DNA of 64,000 bases, from contig OZ251225.1 in NCBI GenBank assembly GCA_965240325.2, forward strand, positions 2,604,001 through 2,668,000, given 5' to 3'. The notes beneath the pieces are model-generated. The model was given only the letters and a program-made list of their open reading frames with translations, was not told the DNA's origin and did not search any database. Source of the DNA: Rebecca billardiae RCC1528 (Eukaryota; Haptophyta). The stretch's first letter is position 1. Each line of letters opens with the position of its first letter. This document shows, piece by piece, positions 1 through 12,462 of the stretch. The translations under genes and the position numbers were made by a program.

Positions 1-619
1 CGGCTGCGCATCGGCGCTGAGGTACACGGGTCCATCCGCGCCGATCGCGCGCGTGCGCACGCCCTTCCTCGCCGCTGCGGCAGGCGCACGCGCTTCGCGA
101 GCCGCCATGCGTGCGCTGGGAGGCAAAAGCGCACGCGCGCGGCGAGGCACGTTGAACGCCCCGGACGCAGCGATGCGTCGTATGGCGTAGCACGTGTCAC
201 ACGCGTGCTCTTAGCTTCGCGTGGCGCCGCGCGTGTGCACGGTCTCGGCGGTGCGCGTCGCGCGCTTTGCGCAGCCGCCAGCACACAGCCAGCTGACCCA
301 CGTGCGCCCGGCGTCGTCGAGTGGGCTGTGCACTGCGCGCACGAGGCGTGGCGCTGCGTGCCTGGCTCGTGGATGGCATGATGCCCGCGCTCTGCGCCCC
401 GCCTGGCGCTTGGCCAGCGATGTGTACCTCCGCGGCCAAGCTGTTCCGCGGCGTGGCAGGCGGTGCGATCGCAGGGCGCGGCCGGTTCCAGCCGCCGGCT
501 CGCCGGCCATGCGCACCGGGACATGCGGTGCCATGTCGGCCTCGCGAGCGCGCGCGGGTGTCACGTAGTGATGCAACCGCCCCTCGGCGGCCGCAGGGCG
601 GTCGCGGCCGCAGCCTGGC
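1..619. repeat. Left arm of a perfect large inverted repeat
   Basis: Every stretch I compared is the exact reverse complement of 1167-1785, with no indels: paired positions always sum to 1786. The arm runs off the left edge, so 619 bp is a minimum. Open frames here are mirror images of those in the other arm and are not called as genes. Confidence 0.95.
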
Positions 620-1166
620 TCATCTCGTCCCCCGCTGCTGATCTGATTGACAAGCTGGTTGCGGCCTGCGGTGTTGCTCAGCACAGCAGCCGAAGTGCAC
701 AGGTCGGGTATTGTCATCAGGTGCAGCGCAACTCGAGAACAACTTGGCATGTCTCTGAGATGGGGGCGTTGCCATTTGCCGGGCAGGTAGCGCACATGTC
801 AAGTCTGGCGGCAGGATTCGTCGCATTGTGACTCGATGGCTGCCAAAACCATGCAGCATGCCTGTGGCTGTGTCGCATGCCGGCATGCACGGCCCAGTCC
901 ACAGAGCTCGCTGAGCAGATGAGAGATGCCAGCTAGCAACAGGCGACGATATGTTGCTGCGACAGCCTATTGATCAGCAGCAGCGCCAGCGGAAGTCCAC
1001 CCGTTTGCTACCGACAACCAAATGGCGTGGGCTGACGAGTCTCGGTCACTCGTCCGAGAGGCGAGCTAGAACCAGCAGACGGCCGCGGCCGATTCACAGT
1101 GCGCCTGGCTGCTGTCGTGCTCGCCTGCCTGATGCATGAGCTGACCGCCATGCGCGATCCCATGGC
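620..1166. other. Unique spacer of the large inverted repeat
   Basis: This 547-bp spacer separates the two arms. It is less GC-rich than the arms. I see no convincing gene, no short terminal repeats and no further palindrome in it. A spacer this long argues against a simple sequencing foldback, where the arms would meet almost directly. Confidence 0.7.
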
Positions 1167-1785
1167 GCCAGGCTGCGGCCGCGACCGCCCTGCGGCCGCC
1201 GAGGGGCGGTTGCATCACTACGTGACACCCGCGCGCGCTCGCGAGGCCGACATGGCACCGCATGTCCCGGTGCGCATGGCCGGCGAGCCGGCGGCTGGAA
1301 CCGGCCGCGCCCTGCGATCGCACCGCCTGCCACGCCGCGGAACAGCTTGGCCGCGGAGGTACACATCGCTGGCCAAGCGCCAGGCGGGGCGCAGAGCGCG
1401 GGCATCATGCCATCCACGAGCCAGGCACGCAGCGCCACGCCTCGTGCGCGCAGTGCACAGCCCACTCGACGACGCCGGGCGCACGTGGGTCAGCTGGCTG
1501 TGTGCTGGCGGCTGCGCAAAGCGCGCGACGCGCACCGCCGAGACCGTGCACACGCGCGGCGCCACGCGAAGCTAAGAGCACGCGTGTGACACGTGCTACG
1601 CCATACGACGCATCGCTGCGTCCGGGGCGTTCAACGTGCCTCGCCGCGCGCGTGCGCTTTTGCCTCCCAGCGCACGCATGGCGGCTCGCGAAGCGCGTGC
1701 GCCTGCCGCAGCGGCGAGGAAGGGCGTGCGCACGCGCGCGATCGGCGCGGATGGACCCGTGTACCTCAGCGCCGATGCGCAGCCG
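1167..1785. repeat. Right arm of a perfect large inverted repeat
   Basis: This is the exact reverse complement of 1-619 in all stretches compared, including the extreme outer 60 bases and the inner edge. Complete identity in presumably non-coding DNA indicates a very recent duplication, ongoing gene conversion, or an assembly artefact. Confidence 0.95.
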
Positions 1786-2349
1786 CGTGAGTCGCGTGCC
1801 ACGCGTCGGTGCGACGTGCGAGGAGGCGCAAGGCGCCTCGGCGCGCGCGGCGCCTACTATCTCGCGCTTTCCCCGTATGTGGAGATCGACCTCAGCCGGC
1901 CTCGGCTCGGCTGAGGTCCGACCTCAGCCGCCAGCGCAGCCGCGACCCCAGCCGAGCACGATTTCCCTGAAGGGGTCTCGGTCCGCGTGCGGCCGTCCGG
2001 GAAGTGGCCGCCGTTTGCCCACAAGTCACGAACTACGTCTACTAGTACTGTAGTGCAAGTACGACTACGTCTACGAGCCGTCCGAGGCGGCGGTGAGACT
2101 GGCAACTTTGGACAACACTGCTGCAGTACCGTCATCACCAGGCCGCACGCAGCCTGCGGCGTCGTCCCGCTGCCAACGCCAGCCAACGCCAACGGCCAAG
2201 TCACAAGTGCCAATCCTGCGACACTGCCGACACGACACGGTCACGGATGCACACCGCGGGGACGGCGTGCGCTGCACAGCAGCCCTTGGTGATACGTCAC
2301 GCTGGAAGAGGACCTGCGTGCTGCAGACGAACGGCGTGCACGCCTTGGA
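1786..2349. other. Intergenic, no gene seen
   Basis: No conserved frame on either strand. The stretch near 2035-2085 holds short CTACGTCTAC-type repeats. It lies immediately 3' of the MAP kinase gene and probably includes its 3' UTR. Confidence 0.5.
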
Positions 2350-4483
2350 TTAGCCTGGGCACGCCGCCTCGTGTGATGGCGCAGCTCGTCTCCGCTTGCC
2401 ACCCGGCGCCGCTGCGCCCGCGAGGCCTGCGTCGGCGCCTGCGTCGAGCGAGTCGTCGCGCGCCGCCGCGCAGCCAGGCGCTGCACTGGCCGCGTGCGGG
2501 GGTGTGGTTTCGGCTCGGCCGGCGGCCGCCCTTCCCTCGGCTCTCGCGGCTCGCACGGGCGCCGAAGCTCCGGCGCTGGCGCCCGCCGCGCCCGACGACG
2601 AGGCAGGCAGATCGCAATGCCTCGTGCGGGGCCGCTTGGCAGCCGCGGCGGCCGTGGGCGATGCAGCAGTGGCCGAAGCCGCGGCGGCCGATCGATCCGA
2701 AGTCTGGTGCGCGGACGAGGCGCCCCGGTCGACGCCCGCCGGCTCGGAGCCACGCGAGTGGCCCTCGTCGGACTCGCCCACGGCGGACGCGGCGGCGGGC
2801 ACGGGGATCGTGCCCCCTTGGCCGAGCGCGCGCAGCGACGGGCCGCGCCCGTCCGAGATGTAGGACGGCCGACGCGACATCTGCACCTCGTACCGCTGGT
2901 ACGAGTTGATCTCGTCTCGGATGAGCTGGCGCAGCTGGTGCGGGGAGAGGTTGAGGTCCTCGAAGTCGGACGTGCGCGGCACGAGGGGCTGGCTCCCACG
3001 CGGCAGCTCGGGCATGCCGTGGAAGAAGCGGTGCTCGAGCGCCTGCGCGCACGGCGCGACGCGCGCCGAGGCCATGTGAGCAGAAGCCCGCGGCGGGGCG
3101 CAGGCCTCCGCGGCCGCTCGCGGGGCGCGCGCCCGATGCGGCGAGCGCACACCTGGCGCACGGTGCACCTCTCGGAGGGGTTGAAGGCAAGCATCCAGTC
3201 GAGTAGCGCGATCGCCTCCGCGCTCGCCCCGGGGTAGAGCTGCGCGAGCGGCGTGCGCTCGGCGTGCGGCATCGCGCGCAGGTACTCGCGGAGCTCCTCA
3301 TTCTCAATCCACGACAAGTCGCCCTGAGACGTGCCGAGGACGCGCACGATGGTCGAGAGCTGGTCGTACGGCGCGCTGAGCTGCGTGTCCTCGCCCGACG
3401 GCGAGAGCGGGAAGCACGACGAGCCGGGGAAGATCGCCGAGCGCTCGTGCGGCCGCGAGTGCGACTGCGGCAGCATCGTGAGCAGCTCGGCCATGATGCA
3501 GCCCACAGACCACACGTCGATGGCGGCGGTGTACCGCTGCATCAGGATGAGCTCCTGCGCGAGCGAGAGCGCGCGCCGCACGGGCGACGGAGGGCGGGGG
3601 CGCCGAGGGGTCCGGATGACACGCTGGTCTGGACACGCCGGCACGGTGCGAGCGCGGCGAGCGGCGCCCGACGCGGCGCGGCGCGGCGCGGCGCGTACCG
3701 GTGCGCGGTACCACCGCGTGACAACATGCGACGTGAGCTGGCGCGTGAGCCGCGCCAGGCGCTCCGGCTCGGCCGCGGGCCTGGGATCCACCGCATCGGG
3801 CGGGCTGAACACCCCGCCCTGGTTCACCACGCGAGACAGCCCAAAGTCGCAGATCTTGACGTCGCAGCTCCCGTTGAGCAGCACGTTTGCTGGCTTGAGG
3901 TCGCGGTGCAGCACGTGCGCAGAGTGGATGTGCTCGAGCGCCGCGAGCGTCTGCCGCACGATCCACTGGACGTGCTGCAGCGTGATCGTCTGCGGTGATA
4001 CAATGAGCTTGCGCATGTCTAGGTCGACGTAGTCCATCACGATCCACAGGTCCTGGAACGTCTCCAGCGAGAGCGGGCGGAGCAGGCCACGGATCTTGAT
4101 CACGTGCGGGTCGTCGAGGTGGCGCAGAATGCGCAGCTCACGCAGGAGCCGCTTGGCCTCGGTGAGGTTGTTGAAGCAGTTGGACACCTTCTTGATCGCG
4201 ACGAGCTCCTTCGTCTTGAGATCAATCGCGGCTCTGGAGGTGCGGAGGCGCCCGGCGGCGGGAGCGGCGTGCACGGTTGGCCACGCGCCGTTGGCGCGCG
4301 ATGCGCGCGCAAGGGCAAGCGGGGACGCCGCAGCGCGTACGCGACTTCGCCATAGGCGCCACGGCCGAGGTAACATCGGAACTCGAAGCGGCGTGTGCAC
4401 TCGGGATGGCAGCCCTTGAAAAAGCGAGCGGCGGCGAGGCCCGCGCGATCGGGGCCGGCCATCGTCGCAATTTCAAGGATCAC
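2350..4483 (-). CDS. Atypical MAP kinase with a TSH activation motif
   Basis: Serine/threonine kinase of the CMGC/MAPK group, 590 residues. Exons by complement: 4341-4483, 3699-4233, 3153-3554, 2350-3042; introns of 107, 144 and 110 bp have GTACGC, GTACGC and GTGTGC donors. Visible motifs: glycine loop GRGAYG at residues 40-45, AIKK with catalytic Lys62, HRDLKPAN at 157-164, DFG at 177-179, RWYRAPE after the second intron. The activation lip reads LTSHVVTRWYRAP, so the usual TxY is TSH (215-217). The segment between DFG and this motif is longer than in ERK-type kinases. The last roughly 200 residues are Ala/Ser/Pro-rich and probably disordered. Plasmodium Pfmap-2 is known for a TSH lip, so this is probably the same atypical class. 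Start taken at 4483; Met8 at 4462 is an alternative. Confidence 0.9.
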
Positions 4484-4696
4484 TCATCACCCGCGCCCAA
4501 CCCAGGACGAGGCCGGGCGCAAAGGGCCGTGGAGACCGGGAGAGCTGGCCAGGGCCACTGGGGACTCCCTTGCCAGGGCGGCCGGTCGCCCTTCAATGTC
4601 GGGGGCTTGATGGCGGGGAAAACGACGAACGTCGAACGTTGACGAACCTCTCCGACGACGCCCAGGCCCGCCGGCTGGCGACGTCCACTGGACGCA
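4484..4696. promoter_or_regulatory. Putative bidirectional promoter, MAPK / metX
   Basis: 213 bp separate the start codons of two divergent genes, so both 5' UTRs and promoters must lie here. No TATA box is evident. Inference from gene layout only. Confidence 0.5.
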
Positions 4697-6042
4697 ATGC
4701 TTGCCCGCCGAGGGTATCGCCGCATGTCGTCGGCTGCCGGCCCAACGCACCTGTGGGTCAGCAAGACGCCATTCACGCTGCGCTCGGGCAAGCAGCTTCC
4801 TGAGCTGCGAATCGCGTACGAGACCTGGGGCAGATTGAACGCGAAGCGCGACAACGTGATCCTACTCTTCGGCGGTATGTCAGCGTCGTCGCACGCGGCC
4901 TCGCACCCAGCGGACACGTCACCGGGCTGGTGGGAGAAGTTCATCGGACCCGGCCGCGCCCTGGACACCAACCTCTTCCACGTCATCTGCGCCAACAACC
5001 TCGGCAGCTGCTATGGCACCTCGGGGCCGTCGTCGATCAACCCGGAGACGGGCAGGCGCTTTGGCACGGATTTCCCGCTCTTTTCGATCCAGGACATGGT
5101 CGCCGCACAGTTCGCGTTGCTCGATCATCTGGACGTGCACAAGCTGCACGCGACAGTGGGAGGCTCGCTCGGCGGGATGCAGGCGGCCTGTGCCGCGGTG
5201 CTCCATCCCGAGCGCGTCGCGCGCTTCGTCTCCATCTCGGCAACCGCCCACTCCTTCCCCACGTCGGTCGCGTTCAGGCATGTGCAGCGGCAGGTGAGTC
5301 CCGGCGCTTGCCTCTGCCCGCCCGCCCCCCGCCTCTCCCCCCGGCGATGCGCTGCCCGCGCTGTGGCCAACACTGCCCACCGCGCGCAACCGCACGCACC
5401 AAGGCTATCATGGCCGACCCGGATTGGAACGGCGGGCACTACTACGATGGGCCCCTTCCCACGCAGGGTCTGCGGCTCGCGCGTGAGATTGCGACGCTCA
5501 CATACCGCTCGGGGCCCGAGTGGGGCGGGCGCTTCGGCATCGACCGGCAGCACGACTCCCCACTCATTGCCGAGGAGCTGATCCCGAGCCTGCCGCGCAC
5601 GCTCGGCAACGAACTCCTGATCGAGCATTACCTGTCACACCAGGGCAAGAAGTGGGTGGGCCACTTCGACCCGAACACGGTGCTCTACATCTCCAAGGCG
5701 ATGGACTGCTTCACGCTGCAGGCACCCGACGAGGACGGCCGCCCGAGCCTCGTTGCCGGGCTGCGCCGCGCGAACCAGCCCGCGCTTGTGATCGGAGTGC
5801 AGACTGACGTGCTCTTCCCGGTGTGGCAGCAGAAGGAGCTCGCCGACGCGCTGCGGGCCGCGGGGAACCGGTCCGTGAATTACATCGAGCTCGATGCCAT
5901 CTACGGGCACGACACCTTCCTCCTCGACGAGACCTCGATGGCGCCAGCCGTGCGTGGCCACCTCACGCTGCTCGATGAGAGATACTGCGTGCAGCGCGAC
6001 CACGTGCTTGAGGACGCCGCTGGCGAGTACGTGGCCATCTGA
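4697..6042 (+). CDS. metX: Homoserine O-acetyltransferase (MetX family)
   Basis: Alpha/beta-hydrolase acyltransferase that acetylates L-homoserine with acetyl-CoA, the activation step of methionine synthesis by the O-acetylhomoserine route. Exons 4697-5293 and 5404-6042 joined in phase 0 across a 110-bp intron (GTGAGT donor) give 411 residues, a normal MetX length. Nucleophile Ser157 sits in GGSLGGMQ; the downstream TDVLFP and GHDTFL motifs supply the catalytic Asp and His. RQ|AIMADPDWNGG across the splice matches the conserved MetX segment. Met10 at 4724 is an alternative start; no clear organelle leader is seen. It is divergent from the MAP kinase. Homoserine O-succinyltransferase specificity cannot be excluded by eye. 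Confidence 0.92.
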
Positions 6043-6360
6043 GCATTCAGTCATCGCGACTACACCGCCTAACTAGTAACTTATTACCACGACGACTACG
6101 ACACGTGGACGATGCCGGATCGGCTTGTAAGTCGATGTAATAATAGTGTATCGTCACACATCTGACATCAGCGGCTCGGCGCGATCCAATTATTCGAACT
6201 TAGACGGACTACGAATACAATACTGACCGCGAATATAATTATTATGATATACACTACTGATAGACAATACTTATTAAAAATTATTATTATTATTATTATA
6301 CTGATACGGCCTAGCAGCACGGTAAGACTAAGAGGTCCAGGCCGTACGTCTACGTATGAG
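6043..6360. other. AT-rich intergenic, no gene seen
   Basis: AT-rich 3' flank of metX with a short (ATT)n run near 6278-6298. No supportable gene. Confidence 0.5.
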
Positions 6361-6430
6361 TACAGTAATCTCGCCTGCCTCAGCCTGAGCTCAGAGCTGT
6401 GTGCGTCTCTTATTCTTAGTTACAAACTGT
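6361..6430 (+). repeat. Dispersed mini-element, copy 1
   Basis: A 70-bp version of an element also found at 7178-7235 and, reversed, at 41819-41882. All copies share ACAGT at one end, an ATCTCGCCTGCC core, GAGCTGTGTGCGTCTC, a pyrimidine-rich ATTCTTAGT stretch and AAACTG at the other end. This copy has about 12 extra bases in the middle and TAC inserted before AAACTG. Confidence 0.75.
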
Positions 6431-6570
6431 ACCCTCCATAATCAGCTCCGATGGACAGTATTCAGGACGAGCCATGGTGGCGGGTACTTACTAGCTGGGC
6501 AGGCTTTGGATTCGGTCCGGTTGACTGGCCGGTCCGGGTGCTCTGTTGTACAGCTTACCGGGTACGTACG

Positions 6571-7179
6571 TATGGGGCGCTCGTTGGAACTTGAGCGGGG
6601 GTGGAACTTGACACCGCATTTCCCAGCGAAGTGCCCCATATCGGCGGGGCTGGCACGGTCGGCACACGCTCCTGAGCGCTCGCTTCGCGGTGCGGCAGGC
6701 CTTGGGCAGCCCAGACAGACATGCCGCGACCGAATTACCGGGCCATGCGCGCACCACACCCGCGCTACATGGCCTACGCGCTGGACGACTGAGAGGCAAC
6801 GCCGAACCACTGCATTCCACTGCCCCGCATGCACCCCGAGTCACCTTCAGAGGGCGTCGACGAGCGCAGAGCGGGTGCGTGGGAGTTCGACCAACTCGTG
6901 TACCTTCTTGCAAGCACCAGCGGCGAGGTCGCAAGCCGAACCTTGACCAGCCGTGGAACTTGAGCTGGTCGGCAGCAAAACCACCGTTCAACCCGGATCA
7001 AGTTAGCAGCGTGCGAGGAGGAGGCGCGGTGCGCGTCCGCGGCTGGCGAGAGGCGTCCGGACCGTGCCGTTCTCGGCCGCGCCCGCGCGCTTCCCGCCGC
7101 CGCGGGCCCCGTGTACGCCCGTAGTCGCCCTCGCCGCGCGGGCGCCAAACCGGCGTCAAGTTCCAACGAGCGCTCCATA
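6571..7179. mobile_element. MITE-like element with 24-bp terminal inverted repeats
   Basis: Left end 6571-6594 begins TATGGGGCGCTCGTTGG and right end 7156-7179 is its reverse complement, with one mismatch in 24 bp. If the outermost TA is the duplicated target, the element is a roughly 609-bp TA-inserting MITE of the Tc1/mariner or Harbinger style. The GTGGAACTTGA motif of the repeat recurs internally near 6601 and 6952. No transposase frame is present, so it would be non-autonomous. Confidence 0.65.
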
Positions 7180-7235
7180 CAGTGTCAATCTCGCCTGCCT
7201 GAGCTGTGTGCGTCTCTTATTCTTAGTAAACTGTA
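7178..7235 (+). repeat. Dispersed mini-element, copy 2
   Basis: A 58-bp copy abutting the right end of the MITE. Its core from ATCTCGCC to AAACTG is nearly identical to the reversed copy at 41819-41882. With copy 1 it forms direct repeats around the 6.4-7.2 kb interval. Confidence 0.75.
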
Positions 7236-7435
7236 GTGATGTTCAATGTGGTATTTTGTAAGCCCCTTGGTTCAATCTGGCGGAGATTGCTCAGCCATCG
7301 CTAAGTCGCCTACCGTAGTGGACGGCAGCAAAAGCGCGCTGGCGGGTGGGTGGCCGCGGGAGTTCTCCGCCCGCGCCCGGGGGCGGCCGCGCAGGCCGTA
7401 CTCCCGCGCGGGCACCTCTGGGCCGATCGCATCAC

Positions 7436-8127
7436 ATGGGCCGCATATTCCTTGAATACGTCGCTGGCGACGTGGTGCACGTCTGCGCCGTCTGTCGCAC
7501 CCACCTCGCAGACCAGGACGGGATCATCTCCAAGGTGTGCTGCTGGCAGCCGCAGGGTGCGGAGTCCTGACTGAGCCAGCGCGGGCATGCGCGTGCGGGC
7601 CCATCGGCTGACCTGGCCTGCGTGCTAGTGCCGCCGCGCAGGCGTTTCAAGGCCGCCACGGCCGCGCCTACCTCTTCTCAGATGTGGTGAATGTGACGAC
7701 TGGACCGCGAGAGAACCGTTTGCTGCTCACCGGTTTGCACGTGGTCGCGGACATCTACTGCAACTGCTGCGACACACGTCTAGGCTGGAAATATGTGCGT
7801 GCTGGCTGCTGCCTGCCTGCACGCGCACCTTGTGCCCGCCCATGCGCTGTGCGCCCGAACTTACTATCTGCCCACCATCTGCCAACGCGTCCGCATGCGC
7901 AGGTGGAAGCATTTGAAGAGACGCAGAAATACAAGGAGGGCAAGTTCATCCTGGAAAAGGCCATGATCTCCAAAGAGGAGGAGCGCCAGCTGCATAGATT
8001 TGTCGAGCAGGAGCTGCCGATTGCGAGCCCTGCTGGGCGCGGTGGCGTTGCCGCGGCAGTACACCACGGCCACGGCCACGGGGCATCAGCGTTGGCGGCT
8101 GGAGAACCTGTCGCTGCTGAGTCCTGA
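7436..8127 (+). CDS. Yippee-like zinc-binding protein
   Basis: Yippee/YPEL family, 158 residues from three exons: 7436-7534, 7642-7794, 7903-8127. The introns are 107 and 108 bp with GTGTGC and GTGCGT donors. The family zinc signature C-x2-C-x52-C-x2-C is exact: Cys17/Cys20 (CAVC) and Cys73/Cys76 (CNCC). [22 protein letters not shown] across the second splice matches the family C-terminal block. Usual length is about 105-120 residues; here a His/Gly/Ala-rich tail of about 45 residues is added. Family members are linked to CTLH-type ubiquitin ligases and centrosomes in other eukaryotes, but the cellular role here is unknown. Confidence 0.9.
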
Positions 8128-10496
<2,369 letters not shown>

Positions 10497-10740
10497 ATTT
10501 CAGGCGAATATTGACATCCCGAAGTTTGAGAGCCTTATCATCTCAATTAGACGACAGAAAGTTATATTGGATTTTGGGCCCCCACCACCCCACATCAGTG
10601 GGGCTCTGCCGCTCTCGGATTTCAGGCGAATATTGACATCCCGAAGTTTGAGAGCCTCATCATCTCAATTAGACGACAGAAAGTTATATTGGATTTTGGG
10701 GCCCCACCACCCCACATCAGTGGGGCTCTGCCGCTCTCGG
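10497..10740 (+). repeat. Tandem duplication, two 122-bp units
   Basis: Units 10497-10618 and 10619-10740 match over their whole length except for a T/C difference in AGCCTTATC/AGCCTCATC and one C/G change in the G/C run before CCACCACCCC. Each unit carries a small inverted motif, CCCCAC-ATCA-GTGGGG, that could form a hairpin. Confidence 0.95.
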
Positions 10741-10813
10741 TAACTGCGTCGGCCCGCGCCCGACGTCTGGGCGACGAGTGACTGACGCTCTAAAGTATAT
10801 GATGTGACGAATA

Positions 10814-10848
<35 letters not shown>

Positions 10849-12034
10849 CTAGCCGTCCTCGTGAACGCCGACGCCAACTGCTGGCCGAAGGTGGGCACGC
10901 CGCCTGGCATGTCGATGCTGAGGCGGCTGGGGATTTATGTGTCCTGGGGATTTATGTGTCCTCATGGCTTGGCGAGCGGCAGCAGATGCGGTGGGCATGC
11001 CGCTCGCCGTCGACGAGACGCGGTGCGTGTCAGTGATCGGCCCGCGCGGACGTCCGCTGACGGAAGGCTGAGCGCCTGCGGACTCGTCGACTGAACCTCC
11101 ACCTGACCGCCCGGGAGCAGCACTGCTGGGGACCTAACCTGAAAAACCCAACCGTGTTGGGACGCAGGGGGTCACATGAGCCCTACTAAGTGCAGCGCCG
11201 CAAGACCGGGCGGTCGGACGGCGGGTGTTGTGGTCCCGCCGCCCGAGCACCAGACCAACGGGCCCTGGGTGGGCGGGTCGCCGAAAGATGTTGGTCGGTG
11301 CACGCGACGCGCCACCCGCGTGCGAGCCGCCGCCGCCGGCGACGCAGGTGACGAGCTTGGCTGGAGCCACCTCGCACGCCGCGCCTGGCAAAGCAGGCGG
11401 CAGAGGCCGGCGCCGGAAACCGATCTCCTGGGCGGCAGAAAAACCCGGACAGACTGTTTGTCCGGGAGCAGCCCTTTGAGGCGATGGTCTGTTACAGGGC
11501 GGCGTGGCTGATGAGCGGCGCTGGCGCCCGGCGGCGTTCTTGTCGTCCGGCTTAGAGTTAGACAATAATCAGTTATTCAGTACCAGTAACCCCATCACAC
11601 ATATATACATGTATATATATATACGACTCAACCGCGCGCGTGATAGAAGTGTGACGTCATCGTTATCAACGACATCAGCAGTATCGTCACTCGGCTTCGT
11701 CGGCCGGAGTCGGAGTCCACTCAGAATCGCTACGCGTCGCAGTGGTCCCGGACCGGACCGACTTGGACTCTGCTCCGGGAGTAGTCGTACGGCACAGACT
11801 GTTTTCGCTAGCCGTCACGCAGCAGTGACAGCGTGAGAGAGGGACGCGTGCCTAGCCGCTGAATTGTCACACGCGCAATACTTCCATAGGCGCAAAGACC
11901 GCCGTTCGCGGCCAAAAGAAGCGCCGGCCCGCGATTGGAGGCAGTCGTCCACCGTACCAGCAAATGCGCAGAGGGCAATCTGCCCTTCGGGCGACGACCA
12001 GCATGGCTGCGAAGCGCCCATCGAAGGCTGCGCT
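10741..12034. other. Intergenic, no gene seen
   Basis: Contains an AT dinucleotide run near 10815-10846 and a short ATATAT tract near 11598-11622. Open frames at 11134-11565 (-) and 11176-11511 (+) overlap head-on and show no family features. Confidence 0.4.
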
Positions 12035-12331
12035 TCATCTCCTCTTCTTCTTGTCGAGGCGTTCGCGAAGCCCCTTTGTCGTGGGTGACTCGGGTATCTT
12101 CGAAATCGCGCTGCTATCGTGCTGGAACTTGCACAGGATTGGCCAGTACCGTCTCCACAAAAGGATGGAACAGCCGATCGAGCACACGATGAGGACGGTG
12201 AGCACGGCGCAGATGCGCGTGTGCAAAGCCAGTACCTCGGGAGGCACACCACCTGTCGGAAGGTCGCTCGCCGAGGGCTGCGGAGTGTCGTCGATCATTG
12301 CCTCGTCATCAGGCACGAGCACGCCCGACAT
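12035..12331 (-). CDS. Small single-pass membrane protein, unknown function
   Basis: A 98-residue frame. It has an acidic, Pro-rich N-terminus (about 1-35), one hydrophobic helix (roughly residues 38-60, LTVLIVCSIGCSILLW) and a basic C-terminus ending KKKRR. The basic tail after the helix suggests a cytosolic C-terminus. No family is recognised. It is divergent from the giant coiled-coil gene with 131 bp between proposed starts. Moderate support only: coherent topology and head-to-head placement like other pairs here, but no conserved motif. Confidence 0.45.
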   Translation of the reverse strand: MSGVLVPDDEAMIDDTPQPSASDLPTGGVPPEVLALHTRICAVLTVLIVCSIGCSILLWRRYWPILCKFQHDSSAISKIPESPTTKGLRERLDKKKRR

Positions 12332-12462
12332 GACCCCGGGCGCGGGCTTTCCGTTGAACGATGGCGGCCGACCCGGACGGGCCCGGACTCACGAACGCGG
12401 TAGCGAAGGGACGCGAGGTGCTTGTAACGTTCGCAAGCCAATGGCGTAGGCTGGGTAGGCCG

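Noticed and set aside
197-1589. Several open frames of 80-194 codons in the large inverted repeat
   Set aside because: They are mirror images produced by the palindrome, overlap on both strands, consist of Arg/Ala/His-rich sequence typical of GC-rich non-coding DNA and show no motif.
6361-7235. LTR retrotransposon, because of flanking direct repeats
   Set aside because: The repeats are only about 60-70 bp, a third copy exists alone elsewhere, and there is no gag, pol or primer-binding site.
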